The translations under genes and the position numbers were made by a program. Positions 29,686 to 39,703 of a DNA stretch of 64,000 bases are shown here, in pieces; positions within the stretch are counted from its first letter, which is position 1, and each line of letters begins with the position of its first letter. Source of the stretch: Lederbergia citrisecunda (lineage in GTDB: Bacteria > Bacillota > Bacilli > Bacillales > Bacillaceae_C); assembly GCF_018343695.1 (NCBI RefSeq), contig NZ_JAGYPJ010000001.1:879001-943000 (forward strand). Reading direction: 5' to 3'. The notes under the pieces are model-generated. The model was not told the DNA's origin. It did not search any database and was given only the letters and a program-made list of their open reading frames with translations.

Positions 29686-30267
29686 ATGAGAGTATCAAAA
29701 AAAGATCGCCAAAGAATGTTGAGCCAAACAATTAATGAAAATCCTTTTATTACAGACGATGAATTAGCAGAAAAATTTTCAGTCAGCGTTCAAACAATTC
29801 GGCTGGACCGTATGGAATTGGCGATACCTGAATTAAGAGAAAGAATTAAAAATGTAGCAGAAAAGCATGTTGCGGATGAGGTTAAGGCATTGCCTATAGA
29901 TGAAGTTATTGGAGAAATCATCGATATTCAGCTTGACCAAACCGCCATATCCATCTTTGATGTACAGCAAGAACATGTCTTCAAACGAAATTCAATCGCT
30001 AGGGGGCATCATTTATTTGCACAAGCTAATTCTTTAGCTGTAGCTGTCATTGATGATGAACTTGCCCTTACAGTAAAAGTAAATATTCATTTTACTAGAC
30101 CTGTAAAAGCAGGTGAAAGAGTAGTCGCAAAAGCAAAGGTACGTAAGCAAGGATGGCCATCTGATAGGACGATAGTGGACGTGATGAGTTACGTTGGAAA
30201 TGAATTAGTTTTTAAAGGGGAATTTGAAATGTTTCGATCAAGTCTTAAAGAAGGTGGGCCAAAATGA
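29686..30267 (+). CDS. fapR: Fatty acid and phospholipid biosynthesis repressor FapR
   Basis: A 193-residue repressor of membrane lipid genes that is released from DNA by malonyl-CoA. The N-terminal helix-turn-helix ([20 protein letters not shown]) is joined to a hot-dog fold effector domain (about residues 75-185, with [17 protein letters not shown]). ATG 29686 has GGTGATG 6 bases upstream and aligns with the family; the ATG at 29671 lacks a site. The stop overlaps the plsX start (ATGA). Confidence 0.96.
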   Translation: MRVSKKDRQRMLSQTINENPFITDDELAEKFSVSVQTIRLDRMELAIPELRERIKNVAEKHVADEVKALPIDEVIGEIIDIQLDQTAISIFDVQQEHVFKRNSIARGHHLFAQANSLAVAVIDDELALTVKVNIHFTRPVKAGERVVAKAKVRKQGWPSDRTIVDVMSYVGNELVFKGEFEMFRSSLKEGGPK

Positions 30268-31253
30268 AAATAGCAATAGATGCAATGGGAGGCGACCGTG
30301 CCCCTGAGGAAATCATTCAGGGTGTCAATAGGGCTTCCCAAGATTTTTCTGATACCGAATTCTTGTTATATGGTGATGAAGCACAAATAAAAAAATATTT
30401 AACCGCTCATAAGAATGTTCAAATTATCCACACAGCAGAAAAAATTGAAGCTACCGATGAACCTGTTAAAGCAATTCGTCGAAAAAAAGATGCTTCTATG
30501 GTAATGATGGCACAAGCCGTTAAAAATGGTGAAGCTGACGCATGCATTTCGGCGGGCAATACGGGGGCGCTAATGGCGGCAGGCTTATTTGTCGTGGGAA
30601 GGATTAAAGGGATTGATAGACCTGCTCTAGCCCCTACATTACCTACCCTAGATGGAAAAGGCTTTGTTATGCTTGACTTAGGTGCTAATGCTGATGCAAA
30701 ACCTGAACATTTACTACAATATGCGATTATGGGAAATATATATGCAGAAAAAGTAAGAGGGATTAAAGCACCAAGAGTTGCTTTATTAAATATTGGATCG
30801 GAAGAAAACAAAGGTAATGATTTGACTAAAAAAGCATTTGAATTACTAAAATCTGCCAATTTGAATTTTATTGGAAATATTGAATCCCGCGACTTATTGG
30901 AAGGACATGCAGATGTTGTTGTAACAGATGGTTTTACAGGGAATGTAGTTTTGAAGTCAATCGAAGGGACGGCATCGTCTGTTTTTTCCATGCTTAAAAA
31001 TGTAATGACTGGAAGCTTAAAAAATAAACTTGCTGCAAGCCTTCTAATGTCCGATTTAAAAGGCTTGAAAAAAATGATGGACTATACAGAATACGGCGGA
31101 GCATGTTTATTTGGCTTAGAGGCACCTGTTATTAAAGCACACGGTTCGTCTAATGCAAATGCAATCTATCATGCTATTCGTCAAACCCGTGAAATGGTAA
31201 GACATAAAATATCTGAAACGATTAAGGAAGCTGTAGACGAAGGGAGATCATAA
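30264..31253 (+). CDS. plsX: Phosphate acyltransferase PlsX
   Basis: A 329-residue peripheral membrane enzyme that converts acyl-ACP and phosphate to acyl-phosphate, the acyl donor for PlsY. The family start [16 protein letters not shown] and the segment [12 protein letters not shown] are present. It overlaps fapR by 4 bases and is followed 2 bases later by fabD. Length is near B. subtilis (333). Confidence 0.97.
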   Translation: MKIAIDAMGGDRAPEEIIQGVNRASQDFSDTEFLLYGDEAQIKKYLTAHKNVQIIHTAEKIEATDEPVKAIRRKKDASMVMMAQAVKNGEADACISAGNTGALMAAGLFVVGRIKGIDRPALAPTLPTLDGKGFVMLDLGANADAKPEHLLQYAIMGNIYAEKVRGIKAPRVALLNIGSEENKGNDLTKKAFELLKSANLNFIGNIESRDLLEGHADVVVTDGFTGNVVLKSIEGTASSVFSMLKNVMTGSLKNKLAASLLMSDLKGLKKMMDYTEYGGACLFGLEAPVIKAHGSSNANAIYHAIRQTREMVRHKISETIKEAVDEGRS

Positions 31254-31255
31254 GT

Positions 31256-32203
31256 ATGGGGAAAATAGCATTTGTTTTTCCAGGGCAAGGCTCGCAAACT
31301 GTAGGAATGGGGCAAGCCGCTGTTAATGAAAATAAAAAATCAAAAGAAATATTCGAGATAGCTGATAATCGATTAGGAAGGGAGCTTTCTTCGATTATTT
31401 TTAACGGGCCACAAGATTTACTCACGAAGACGGTGAATGCACAGCCAGCTCTTTTAACAACAAGTATTGCATTATTGGAATATTTAAAAGAAGAAGGCAT
31501 TACTCCGGACTATACAGCAGGACATAGCCTTGGGGAATACTCAGCTTTGGTAGCGAGTGGTGCAATTAATTTTTCGGATGCCGTTTATGCCGTTTCAAAA
31601 CGTGGTGAATTTATGGAAGAAGCGGTTCCAAATGGTGAGGGGACGATGGCGGCAGTATTGGGATTAGATCGAGGCATTCTAAAGGAAATCACAGATACGG
31701 TTACAAAAGAAGGACATTCAGTTCAGTTGGCAAATTTAAATTGCCCTGGTCAAATTGTCATTTCCGGATCAGTGTCCGGAGTGGAAAAAGCCGGCGAACT
31801 TGCGAAGGAAAATGGAGCAAAAAGAGTTTTACCTTTAAATGTTAGCGGTCCTTTCCATTCAGAGTTAATGAAACCAGCTGCAGAGAAATTTACATCCATT
31901 CTAAATGAAATAAATATTATAGATGCTCAAGTTCCTGTAATTACAAATGTTACGGCTAATTCTATTAATAACAAAGAAGATATAAAGGAAAAGTTAATCG
32001 AGCAGCTTTATTCCCCAGTATTATGGGAAGATTCAGTCGAGAAAATGATTGAGCTAGGAGTCGATACTTTTATTGAAATTGGTCCGGGGAAAGTTTTATC
32101 TGGACTCATTAAAAAAGTAAATAAAAATGTACGTGTTTTTTCAGTACAAGATCCTGATAGTTGTGAAGCTACATTAAATGCGTTGAGAGGTGAAGGCGAA
32201 TGA
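31256..32203 (+). CDS. fabD: Malonyl-CoA:ACP transacylase
   Basis: A 315-residue enzyme that loads malonate from CoA onto ACP. It has the family start [14 protein letters not shown], the nucleophile Ser in [10 protein letters not shown] and the catalytic His in [11 protein letters not shown] follows AAGGGAG inside the end of plsX. Overlaps fabG by 4 bases. Confidence 0.97.
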   Translation: MGKIAFVFPGQGSQTVGMGQAAVNENKKSKEIFEIADNRLGRELSSIIFNGPQDLLTKTVNAQPALLTTSIALLEYLKEEGITPDYTAGHSLGEYSALVASGAINFSDAVYAVSKRGEFMEEAVPNGEGTMAAVLGLDRGILKEITDTVTKEGHSVQLANLNCPGQIVISGSVSGVEKAGELAKENGAKRVLPLNVSGPFHSELMKPAAEKFTSILNEINIIDAQVPVITNVTANSINNKEDIKEKLIEQLYSPVLWEDSVEKMIELGVDTFIEIGPGKVLSGLIKKVNKNVRVFSVQDPDSCEATLNALRGEGE

Positions 32204-32943
32204 AGTTAGAAGGTAAAACAGCAATTGTAACAGGTGCTTCAAGAGGAATTGGTAGAGCAATTGCAATAGCGTTCGCGAAAGAAGGCGCTGATGTCGTTGT
32301 CAATTATGCTGGTAGCGAGGAAAAAGCGAAGGAAACGGTAAATGAAATTATTGAAATGGGTAGAAAAGCCTTCGCATTTCAATGTAATATTTCGAATGGT
32401 GAATCTGTCCAAGAAATGGTTAAAGAAACGATCCAACAATTTGGGAAATTAGACATTCTTGTAAACAATGCTGGCATTACCCGTGATAACTTACTGATGC
32501 GAATGAAGGAAGATGAATGGGATGATGTTATTAATACAAACTTAAAGGGAGTATTCCTTTGTACGAAAGCTGTTACAAGACAAATGATGAAGCAAAGATC
32601 TGGAAGAATTATTAACGTATCATCGATTGTCGGAGTAAGCGGAAACCCTGGACAAGCTAATTATGTAGCTGCAAAAGCAGGTGTTATCGGATTAACAAAA
32701 ACAAGCGCTATGGAATTAGCTCCGAGAGGCATAACTGTAAATGCAATAGCCCCAGGTTTCATTACGACTGATATGACGGACCAACTTCCGGACGATGTAA
32801 AAGAAACGATGCTTAAACAAATTCCACTTGGGCAATTTGGTGAAGCGGAAGATATTGCAAATCTTGCGATCTATCTTGCATCAGATGACTCAAAATATAT
32901 GACAGGTCAAACGCTTCATGTTAACGGTGGAATGTTTATGTAA
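32200..32943 (+). CDS. fabG: 3-oxoacyl-ACP reductase
   Basis: A 247-residue NADPH-dependent short-chain dehydrogenase that reduces beta-ketoacyl-ACP in fatty acid elongation. The cofactor motif TGASRGIG lies near the N-terminus, NNAG in the middle, and the catalytic Ser and YxxxK (YVAAK) follow. ATG overlaps the fabD stop. Last gene of the FapR-controlled unit before acpP, which has its own upstream TATAAT. Confidence 0.97.
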   Translation: MKLEGKTAIVTGASRGIGRAIAIAFAKEGADVVVNYAGSEEKAKETVNEIIEMGRKAFAFQCNISNGESVQEMVKETIQQFGKLDILVNNAGITRDNLLMRMKEDEWDDVINTNLKGVFLCTKAVTRQMMKQRSGRIINVSSIVGVSGNPGQANYVAAKAGVIGLTKTSAMELAPRGITVNAIAPGFITTDMTDQLPDDVKETMLKQIPLGQFGEAEDIANLAIYLASDDSKYMTGQTLHVNGGMFM

Positions 32944-33032
32944 TAAAGATTCACTTTACAAGAAAATTTCTTTTAGGCTTGTTTATCTTTAATGGGATAT
33001 CCTATATAATGTTTTGAGGGGAGGTGAATCAA

Positions 33033-33266
33033 ATGGCAGATACACTTGAACGCGTAACAAAGATTATTGTTGACCGTTTAGGCGTCGAAGAATCTAAAGT
33101 AACGCTTGAAGCTTCTTTTAAAGATGACTTAGGAGCGGATTCCCTAGATGTTGTAGAACTTGTCATGGAATTTGAAGATGAATTTGATATGGAAATTTCC
33201 GATGATGATGCAGAAAAGATCGCAACAGTAGGCGACGCTGTCAATTACATAGAAAGTAATAAATAG
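33033..33266 (+). CDS. acpP: Acyl carrier protein
   Basis: A 77-residue carrier; the 4'-phosphopantetheine attachment site is Ser37 in [13 protein letters not shown] 33033 follows GGGGAGGTGAATC; a TATAAT at 33005-33010 suggests an independent promoter with a poor -35. High acidic content is as expected. A terminator hairpin follows. Confidence 0.97.
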   Translation: MADTLERVTKIIVDRLGVEESKVTLEASFKDDLGADSLDVVELVMEFEDEFDMEISDDDAEKIATVGDAVNYIESNK

Positions 33267-33281
33267 TCGCTTGAGTAAGTG

Positions 33282-33312
33282 ATGTCCCGCCTGAAAGCAG
33301 ACGGGACATTTC
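33282..33312 (+). terminator. Terminator after acpP
   Basis: ATGTCCCG ... CGGGACAT stem followed by TTCTACTTT. Confidence 0.7.
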
Positions 33313-33483
33313 TACTTTAAATAAGGCTTTTTTCTTAAATTTTGTTGTTTTCAATTTTCAAATGAGTTTTTAATGATTAGAGAAAAGATGTCCGGAACAT
33401 GATACTAATGGTATTAAATTGTTATTAAAAAACAATCTTCCATAATCAAAACAACAATTTTTGCGAAAAAAGCTTTAAATAAA

Positions 33484-33561
33484 GGCTTTGTTAAAAAGCA
33501 TTGTTGATTTTCATATTATGTTTATTGGAGTGTAAATCGACATACAAGGTTAACAGAGTCT
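33484..33561. repeat. MITE-like repeat, internally deleted copy
   Basis: GGCTTTGTTAAA at the left and GGTTAACAGAGTC at the right form the terminal inverted repeat. Interior is reduced to about 50 bases with TTGTTGATT and TTATTGGAGTG remnants. Confidence 0.65.
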
Positions 33562-33591
33562 AAATAAAAGATGTAGCAAGGTGGATAGCAG

Positions 33592-34341
33592 ATGCGGAAA
33601 TCATATCGTGAAAAAAATACAATGAATAAAATAATTCGTAGCTTTAAAGAGTTTCAAGAAAAACTTGATCTCCATTTCAATGATGAAAATCTATTAATGC
33701 AAGCATTTACACATTCGTCTTATGTGAATGAGCATCGTAAAAAACCATATGAAGATAATGAAAGACTAGAATTTTTAGGCGATGCCGTATTGGAACTATC
33801 GGTTTCACAATTTTTGTTTAGAAAATATCCAATGATGAGTGAAGGGGAATTAACTAAGCTGAGAGCGGCAATCGTTTGTGAACCCGCCTTGGTAGGTTTC
33901 GCGAATGAACTCAATTTTGGTGAATTCGTTTTACTTGGAAAAGGCGAAGAAATGACGGGGGGACGATCGCGTCCTGCTCTGCTCGCCGATGCATTTGAAG
34001 CGTTTATTGGAGCATTATTTCTTGACCAAGGATTGGAAACAGTTATTTCATTTTTAGAAAAGGTTATTTTTCCAAAAGTTGATTTAGGTGCTTTTTCTCA
34101 TGTGATGGATTTTAAGAGCCAATTACAAGAATATGTCCAAAGAGATGGTTCAGGTGCTTTGGAGTATACGATCCTTCAAGAAGATGGACCTGCCCATAAT
34201 CGGATATTTGTATCACAAGTATCCTTAAATAATGAAGTGCTTGGAGAGGGAGCCGGCCGTTCCAAAAAGGAAGCTGAACAGCATGCCGCCCAAATGGCTT
34301 TAGGGAAGCTGGAAGAGTTTGGATCGAGTGATGTATTTTAA
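33592..34341 (+). CDS. rnc: Ribonuclease III
   Basis: A 249-residue double-strand-specific endoribonuclease that processes rRNA precursors and toxin-antisense duplexes. The catalytic signature [13 protein letters not shown] is followed by the acidic metal site in [13 protein letters not shown] and a C-terminal dsRNA-binding domain ending [19 protein letters not shown] 33592 follows AAGGTGGA at 6 bases; length matches B. subtilis (249). The gap to smc contains two repeats, one a strong RNA hairpin. Confidence 0.96.
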   Translation: MRKSYREKNTMNKIIRSFKEFQEKLDLHFNDENLLMQAFTHSSYVNEHRKKPYEDNERLEFLGDAVLELSVSQFLFRKYPMMSEGELTKLRAAIVCEPALVGFANELNFGEFVLLGKGEEMTGGRSRPALLADAFEAFIGALFLDQGLETVISFLEKVIFPKVDLGAFSHVMDFKSQLQEYVQRDGSGALEYTILQEDGPAHNRIFVSQVSLNNEVLGEGAGRSKKEAEQHAAQMALGKLEEFGSSDVF

Positions 34342-34348
34342 TGAAGAA

Positions 34349-34416
34349 TTTGTAAAAGATCATTGCTACGTTTATCATCTTGTGGATTGTAGCGGAATTC
34401 AACAGTTCTGTTTGCA
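34349..34416. repeat. MITE-like repeat, short decayed copy
   Basis: TTGTAAAAG at the left, GATTGTAGCGGAATTCAACA in the middle and TTCTGTTTGCAC at the right resemble the short copies at 33484 and 51391. Directly follows the rnc stop. Confidence 0.5.
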
Positions 34417-34477
34417 CTATTATCATTCATAAGAATGTATATTTCCAAAGGTTATAAATGTCTATTTAAAGCTTTAA

Positions 34478-34656
34478 TGTCTAGCTCCAGCGCGTATCGA
34501 CTAATACATCCGTTTGATAAATCAACATCGATTTGTCCTATCGGACGTATCGTGTTGCCTTATCACGAGGCTGAGACTGAAAAGGAAATTCGACAGACCC
34601 ACATCCTGTGGGTCTGTACTGTACGTCGATAATCAAGGCGCTTGCGCTTTTTTTTT
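34478..34656 (+). repeat. Structured intergenic repeat, family 2, copy B, before smc
   Basis: Starts TGTCTAGCTCCAGCGC and ends AAGGCGCTTGCGC plus nine T. Outer arms TATCGAC / GTCGATA pair, and inside lies a perfect 11-bp hairpin ACAGACCCACA-TCC-TGTGGGTCTGT (34593-34617). The T-run ends 3 bases before the smc ribosome binding site GGGAGTGAT. With the preceding MITE remnant it fills the whole rnc-smc gap (34342-34672). Confidence 0.75.
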
Positions 34657-34672
34657 ACAGGGAGTGATATTT

Positions 34673-37600
34673 TTGTACCTTAAACAACTAGACATAATTG
34701 GATTTAAATCCTTTGCAGAAAAAGTGACGATTGAATTTGTTCCAGGAGTAACGGCGGTAGTAGGACCTAACGGAAGTGGAAAAAGTAATATAACAGATTC
34801 CATTCGCTGGGTACTAGGTGAGCAATCGGCAAAATCATTACGCGGGGGAAAGATGGAGGATATTATTTTTGCGGGTAGCGATTCCAGAAAACCTCTTAAT
34901 TTTGCTGAAGTGGCGTTGACTTTAAATAATGAGGATGAGGCATTACCGATAGATTATAATGAGGTTTGTGTAGCTCGACGGGTTTTCAGGACAGGCGAGA
35001 GTGAGTATCTATTAAATGGGCAAAGCTGCAGACTAAAAGATATCATCGATCTATTTATGGATTCAGGCCTTGGAAAAGAAGCGTTTTCAATCATAAGCCA
35101 AGGGAAGGTTGAAGAAATCTTAAATAGTAAACCCGAAGAAAGAAGGACTATTTTCGAGGAAGCGGCTGGCGTTTTAAAATATAAGACGAGGAAAAAGAAA
35201 GCAGAAGGTAAACTACAAGAAACTAGCGATAACCTAAATCGTGTCAACGACATTCTTCATGAACTTGAAAGTCAAATTGAGCCTTTAAAAATACAGGCAT
35301 CAATCGCTAAAGATTATCTTGAAAAGAAAAAAGAGCTTGAAAATCATGAGGTGGCATTAACAGTACATGAAATTGGAGTTTTGCATGAAAACTGGGAGAC
35401 CTCAAAACAAGAATTACATAAATTGACAGCAAGAGAAGCGGAACTATCCAAAAAAATTCAAATGAATGAAGAGAAGTTGGAAAACGAAAGAAATAAGCTT
35501 GCTTTATATGATGATACAATTGCAAACTTTCAGTCTGAGTTGCTGACAGCGACTAAAGATTTAGAGAAGCTCGAAGGACGACGTGAAGTATTAAAAGAAC
35601 GAAAACGAAACGCGACTCATAACACTGAGCAGCTGAAAAAAAATATTGATGATGCAAATATAAAAGTGTCTCAAATTACGGAAAAACGTAATGCAACTAA
35701 AAATGAAGTAAGCCTAAAAGAAGCAGAAGTTCAGAAATTACAAAAAGAACTTGAAGAGAACAGAAAACAGCTGAGCCAATTAGATGATACGATTGAAGAT
35801 ACGATTGAATCACTAAAAAGCGATTATATTGAAGTACTTAATGAACAGGCTTCTGCCAAAAATGAAATGCAATATTTAGACCAGCAGCTAAATCAACAGA
35901 TTGCGCGAAGTAATCGTTTAGATGGGGAAAATAAGAAGTTCATTGAGGAAAGAAGTAATATCGCAGAACAACAAAAAGCAAAGATGGAAGAAATGCAATT
36001 ACTTGAAAAAGAAATTGCAACTCAATTAATTCAATATAATGAAACAAAGAAAAATATTGATTCATTGTCTGAGCATTTAGAAAAACAAACATCCATGCTG
36101 AATCAAGCAAATCAGTTTATTCAAAAGGCTCAATCGCGTAAAGAAGCACTTGAAGAAATGGAAGATGATTATACGGGATTTTTTCAAGGTGTTAAAGAAG
36201 TATTAAAAGCGAGGGACAATATTCTGCAAGGGATAGAAGGCGCAGTTCTTGAATTAATTCAAGTTCCGAAAGAATATGCTAAAGCAATTGAAATTGCACT
36301 CGGCGGCTCAATGCAAAACATCGTCGTTAAAACCGAAAAGGATGCAAGAGAAGCTATACAATTTCTAAAAAGGAAACAATATGGAAGAGCTACTTTTTTA
36401 CCTTTAAATACGATAAAGGAAAAGAGTATTCAGCCTAGCCAAGAAATGATGATTGCTTCACACCCATCCTTTATCGGCATAGCCTCCAACCTTGTAAAAT
36501 TTAAGAGTGATTATGCGCCAGCTGTTAATAGTCTTCTTGGAAATATTATTATTGCTAGAGATTTAGCTGGTGCGAATCAGTTAGCAAAAATACTCCAGCA
36601 TCGTTATAGAATTGTTAGCTTGGATGGGGATGTTGTCAATCCTGGTGGCTCAATGACGGGTGGGGCGTCTAAACAATCGACAGGTTCCTTGCTAGGAAGA
36701 AAAAGCGAGTTAGAAGATATAAAAGTAAAGCTGGAAGATATGAAAGAAAAAACTGCTATTCTCCAAGATTCGTGGGAGAAAGCGCGAAATAATTTAACTA
36801 TTGAAGAAAAGATGCTTGAATCCATTCGTTCAAAAGGTGAAGAGCTTCGCATAAAACAAAATGAAGTAGAATCGACCCTTGCTCAAATAAATATAAATAA
36901 AAAGAATATAGATGATCGCCTAGCTGTTTATGATCTTGAAACATCCGAACTAAAAGCGGAGAAAAACAAAATCGATGACAGAATTAAGGCGCTTTCTGAA
37001 ATAATTTCAACTTGTGAGGGAAAAATCCAGTCTTTAAATGAGCGGATTGAACAATTAACAGTACAACGAAATGATGAAAGAATATCAAAAGATTCATTAG
37101 CAAAAGAGATTACAGAATTATCCTCGTTGCTTGCTGTTGCTAGGGAACAATTATCATCTACACGAAATACTTTCCATTCTCTTAACAATGAATTAACGGA
37201 ATTGACAACACATAAAAATGCTTTAATCGAAGATCTTCAATGGCTTGAAAGTGAAATGACAGGACACTCATCCAATGAAGACGAGCTTGTGGAAGAAGCG
37301 CTAAAGAAAAAAGTGGAAAAAGAGGAAATTGAACATAAATTATCCATCCAACGAGAGGAAAGACTTCATCTACAAATTTCAATAGAACAAAGGGAAGCGG
37401 AACTTAAAGAGTTGAAAAGAGTTTATAACGGGATTACGGTTATGCTAAAAAATGAAGAAGTAAAAAGCAACCGTTTAGATGTTGAACTTGATAATCTTCT
37501 AAATAAATTAAGAGAAGAATATACGTTATCGTATGAAGGTGCAAAGGAAAAATACACTTTAACGTTGCCAGTTGAAGAAACGAGAACGAAAGTAAAACTG

Positions 37601-38239
37601 ATAAAAATTGAAATTGCCGAGTTAGGTTCTGTGAATATGGGCGCTATCGAAGAATATGAAAGAGTTTATGAACGTTATCATTTCCTGAAAGAGCAACAGA
37701 CGGACTTGTCTGATGCTAAAGATCATTTATTCCAGGTCATGGATGAAATGGATAGTGAAATGGAAAAAAAATTCAGCATGACATTCTTTGATATTCAAAG
37801 TGAATTCGAAGGTGTATTTAAAGCATTATTCGGTGGTGGGAGAGCGGAATTAACGCTCACAAATCCTGATGATATGTTAAATACCGGTGTTGATATCGTC
37901 GCACAGCCTCCAGGAAAAAAATTACAAAATCTTAGCCTCCTCTCTGGAGGGGAACGTTCCCTGACAGCAATCGCACTATTATTTTCAATATTAAAAATTC
38001 GTCCTGTCCCATTTTGCGTGCTCGATGAGGTAGAGGCTGCATTGGACGAAGCGAATGTTCAGAGATTTAGTCATTACCTTACAGAATTTAGTAAGGAAAC
38101 GCAGTTTATTGTAATCACACATAGGCAAGGAACAATGCAGGGAGCAGATGTTTTATATGGAGTGACGATGCAAGAATCTGGTGTATCGAAAATTGTTTCC
38201 GTCAAATTGGAAAAAACGAACGAAATGGTGCAAATATAA
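34673..38239 (+). CDS. smc: Chromosome condensation ATPase SMC
   Basis: An 1,188-residue condensin subunit that extrudes DNA loops together with ScpA and ScpB. Walker A GPNGSGKS (31-38) is in the N-terminal head. Long coiled coils flank the hinge (about 515-665, ending near MTGGASK). The C-terminal head holds LSGGERSLTAIA and Walker B CVLDEVEAALDEAN. TTG 34673 is chosen from GGGAGTGAT upstream and the family start YLKQLDIIGFKSF; the longer frame only reads through the upstream repeat. ftsY follows after 19 bases. Confidence 0.97.
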   Translation: MYLKQLDIIGFKSFAEKVTIEFVPGVTAVVGPNGSGKSNITDSIRWVLGEQSAKSLRGGKMEDIIFAGSDSRKPLNFAEVALTLNNEDEALPIDYNEVCVARRVFRTGESEYLLNGQSCRLKDIIDLFMDSGLGKEAFSIISQGKVEEILNSKPEERRTIFEEAAGVLKYKTRKKKAEGKLQETSDNLNRVNDILHELESQIEPLKIQASIAKDYLEKKKELENHEVALTVHEIGVLHENWETSKQELHKLTAREAELSKKIQMNEEKLENERNKLALYDDTIANFQSELLTATKDLEKLEGRREVLKERKRNATHNTEQLKKNIDDANIKVSQITEKRNATKNEVSLKEAEVQKLQKELEENRKQLSQLDDTIEDTIESLKSDYIEVLNEQASAKNEMQYLDQQLNQQIARSNRLDGENKKFIEERSNIAEQQKAKMEEMQLLEKEIATQLIQYNETKKNIDSLSEHLEKQTSMLNQANQFIQKAQSRKEALEEMEDDYTGFFQGVKEVLKARDNILQGIEGAVLELIQVPKEYAKAIEIALGGSMQNIVVKTEKDAREAIQFLKRKQYGRATFLPLNTIKEKSIQPSQEMMIASHPSFIGIASNLVKFKSDYAPAVNSLLGNIIIARDLAGANQLAKILQHRYRIVSLDGDVVNPGGSMTGGASKQSTGSLLGRKSELEDIKVKLEDMKEKTAILQDSWEKARNNLTIEEKMLESIRSKGEELRIKQNEVESTLAQININKKNIDDRLAVYDLETSELKAEKNKIDDRIKALSEIISTCEGKIQSLNERIEQLTVQRNDERISKDSLAKEITELSSLLAVAREQLSSTRNTFHSLNNELTELTTHKNALIEDLQWLESEMTGHSSNEDELVEEALKKKVEKEEIEHKLSIQREERLHLQISIEQREAELKELKRVYNGITVMLKNEEVKSNRLDVELDNLLNKLREEYTLSYEGAKEKYTLTLPVEETRTKVKLIKIEIAELGSVNMGAIEEYERVYERYHFLKEQQTDLSDAKDHLFQVMDEMDSEMEKKFSMTFFDIQSEFEGVFKALFGGGRAELTLTNPDDMLNTGVDIVAQPPGKKLQNLSLLSGGERSLTAIALLFSILKIRPVPFCVLDEVEAALDEANVQRFSHYLTEFSKETQFIVITHRQGTMQGADVLYGVTMQESGVSKIVSVKLEKTNEMVQI

Positions 38240-38258
38240 CGAATCGAGGTCGTGTTAA

Positions 38259-39254
38259 GTGAGTTTTTTTAAGAAATTGAAAGAGAAATTTACTTCTTCT
38301 ACTGATCAAGTCTCTACAAAATTTAAAGAGGGGCTAGCGAAAACAAGAAATCAGTTCTCTGGAAAAATAAATGATCTTGTTTCACGTTATCGCAAGGTCG
38401 ATGAAGATTTTTTTGAGGAGCTTGAAGAAATTTTAATTCAAGCAGACGTTGGATTTGAAACTGTAATGGAAATAGTGGAACAACTAAAAATTGAGGTTAA
38501 GAAAAGAAATATTAAAGATCCTGTGGAAGTTCAATCGGTCATCTCAGAAAAATTAGTCGAAATATATGAATCTGGAAACGAATATTCAAATCAATTGAAT
38601 ATTCAAGATGAAGGGTTAACTGTTATTTTAGTTGTTGGAGTAAATGGTGTTGGAAAAACAACGACGATTGGAAAGCTCGCACATAAGCTTATAGAAGATG
38701 GAAAAAAAGTAATGCTTGCTGCAGGTGATACTTTTCGTGCTGGTGCAATTGACCAATTGGAGGTATGGGGTGAACGTGTAGGAGCAGATGTCATCAAGCA
38801 AGCTGAAGGCTCTGACCCTGCAGCAGTTATGTATGATGCTTTACAAGCTGCAAAATCTCGTAATGTTGATGTGCTTATTTGTGACACAGCTGGAAGATTA
38901 CAAAATAAAGTAAACTTAATGAAAGAATTAGAAAAGGTAAAACGCGTTATTGAGCGAGAAGTTCCAGAAGCTCCTCATGAAGTGTTATTAGTTTTGGATG
39001 CAACAACTGGCCAAAACGCTTTAATACAAGCTAAAACCTTTCAAGAAGCTGTTCGTGTTAGTGGGATTGTGTTATCCAAGCTAGACGGTACGGCAAAGGG
39101 CGGAATAGTAATTGCCATCCGCAACGAACTAAACATTCCTGTAAAGTTTGTTGGACTTGGGGAGAAAATGGATGACCTTCAAGAATTTGACGCAGAAAAA
39201 TATGTGTACGGACTTTTTTCTGATGCAATAGAATCATCCGAGAATCTTGATTAA
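38259..39254 (+). CDS. ftsY: Signal recognition particle receptor FtsY
   Basis: A 331-residue SRP-type GTPase that docks ribosome-SRP complexes at the membrane. The short N-terminal amphipathic region (MSFFKKLKEKF) probably targets the membrane. Then come the NG domain with GVNGVGKTTTIGKLA, DTAGRLQNK and TKLDGTAKGG. GTG 38259 with GAGGTCGTG upstream. Sits with smc and the ylxM-ffh pair, its SRP partner. Confidence 0.97.
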   Translation: MSFFKKLKEKFTSSTDQVSTKFKEGLAKTRNQFSGKINDLVSRYRKVDEDFFEELEEILIQADVGFETVMEIVEQLKIEVKKRNIKDPVEVQSVISEKLVEIYESGNEYSNQLNIQDEGLTVILVVGVNGVGKTTTIGKLAHKLIEDGKKVMLAAGDTFRAGAIDQLEVWGERVGADVIKQAEGSDPAAVMYDALQAAKSRNVDVLICDTAGRLQNKVNLMKELEKVKRVIEREVPEAPHEVLLVLDATTGQNALIQAKTFQEAVRVSGIVLSKLDGTAKGGIVIAIRNELNIPVKFVGLGEKMDDLQEFDAEKYVYGLFSDAIESSENLD

Positions 39255-39353
39255 TAATGAGTTCGCGTTTTATATCTCAAGGATGTTGACTTTTTTATAA
39301 TAGAAATGTATGATTTGGGTGTAAAGGATTTTAACTTAACAAGGGGGATTTGT

Positions 39354-39692
39354 ATGACAATGCTAGAGAAAACAACACGCATTAATTATTTGTTTGATTT
39401 TTATCAAGCGCTGTTGACTCCTAAGCAACGTAGTTATATGTCCCTATATTATCTCGATGACCTTTCACTTGGTGAAATTGCGGATGAATATGAGGTAAGC
39501 CGCCAAGCGGTATACGATAATATTAAACGCACGGAAGCCATGCTTGAGGAATATGAAGAAAAATTGCAGTTGTTCCAAAAATTTCTGGAGCGCAGCAATA
39601 TTATCGAGCAAATGGAAAAAAGTTTGTCTCTTGGAAAGTTGGACACTTCCAAGATAGAACATTCATTAGTACTGCTTAAGGAATTGGATTAG
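39354..39692 (+). CDS. ylxM: SRP-associated helix-turn-helix protein YlxM
   Basis: A 112-residue protein with a sigma-like helix-turn-helix ([21 protein letters not shown]) that in related species modulates SRP GTPase activity. ATG 39354 follows AAGGGGGA at 6 bases; ATG 39360 is an alternative. A more distal in-frame codon at 39306 lacks a site. Located 11 bases before ffh. Confidence 0.93.
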   Translation: MTMLEKTTRINYLFDFYQALLTPKQRSYMSLYYLDDLSLGEIADEYEVSRQAVYDNIKRTEAMLEEYEEKLQLFQKFLERSNIIEQMEKSLSLGKLDTSKIEHSLVLLKELD

Positions 39693-39703
39693 GGGGCGGC
39701 AAA

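Larger units (their letters stand above)
33267..33591. other. acpP-rnc intergenic region
   Basis: Contains the acpP terminator (33282-33312), AT-rich sequence with T-rich runs, and a short decayed MITE copy (33484-33561). The rnc ribosome binding site AAGGTGGAT lies at its end. No gene is seen. Confidence 0.5.

Noticed and set aside
34514-34672. Extended N-terminus of SMC
   Set aside because: The extra 53 codons only translate the upstream repeat; the true start at TTG 34673 has a proper ribosome binding site and matches the family.
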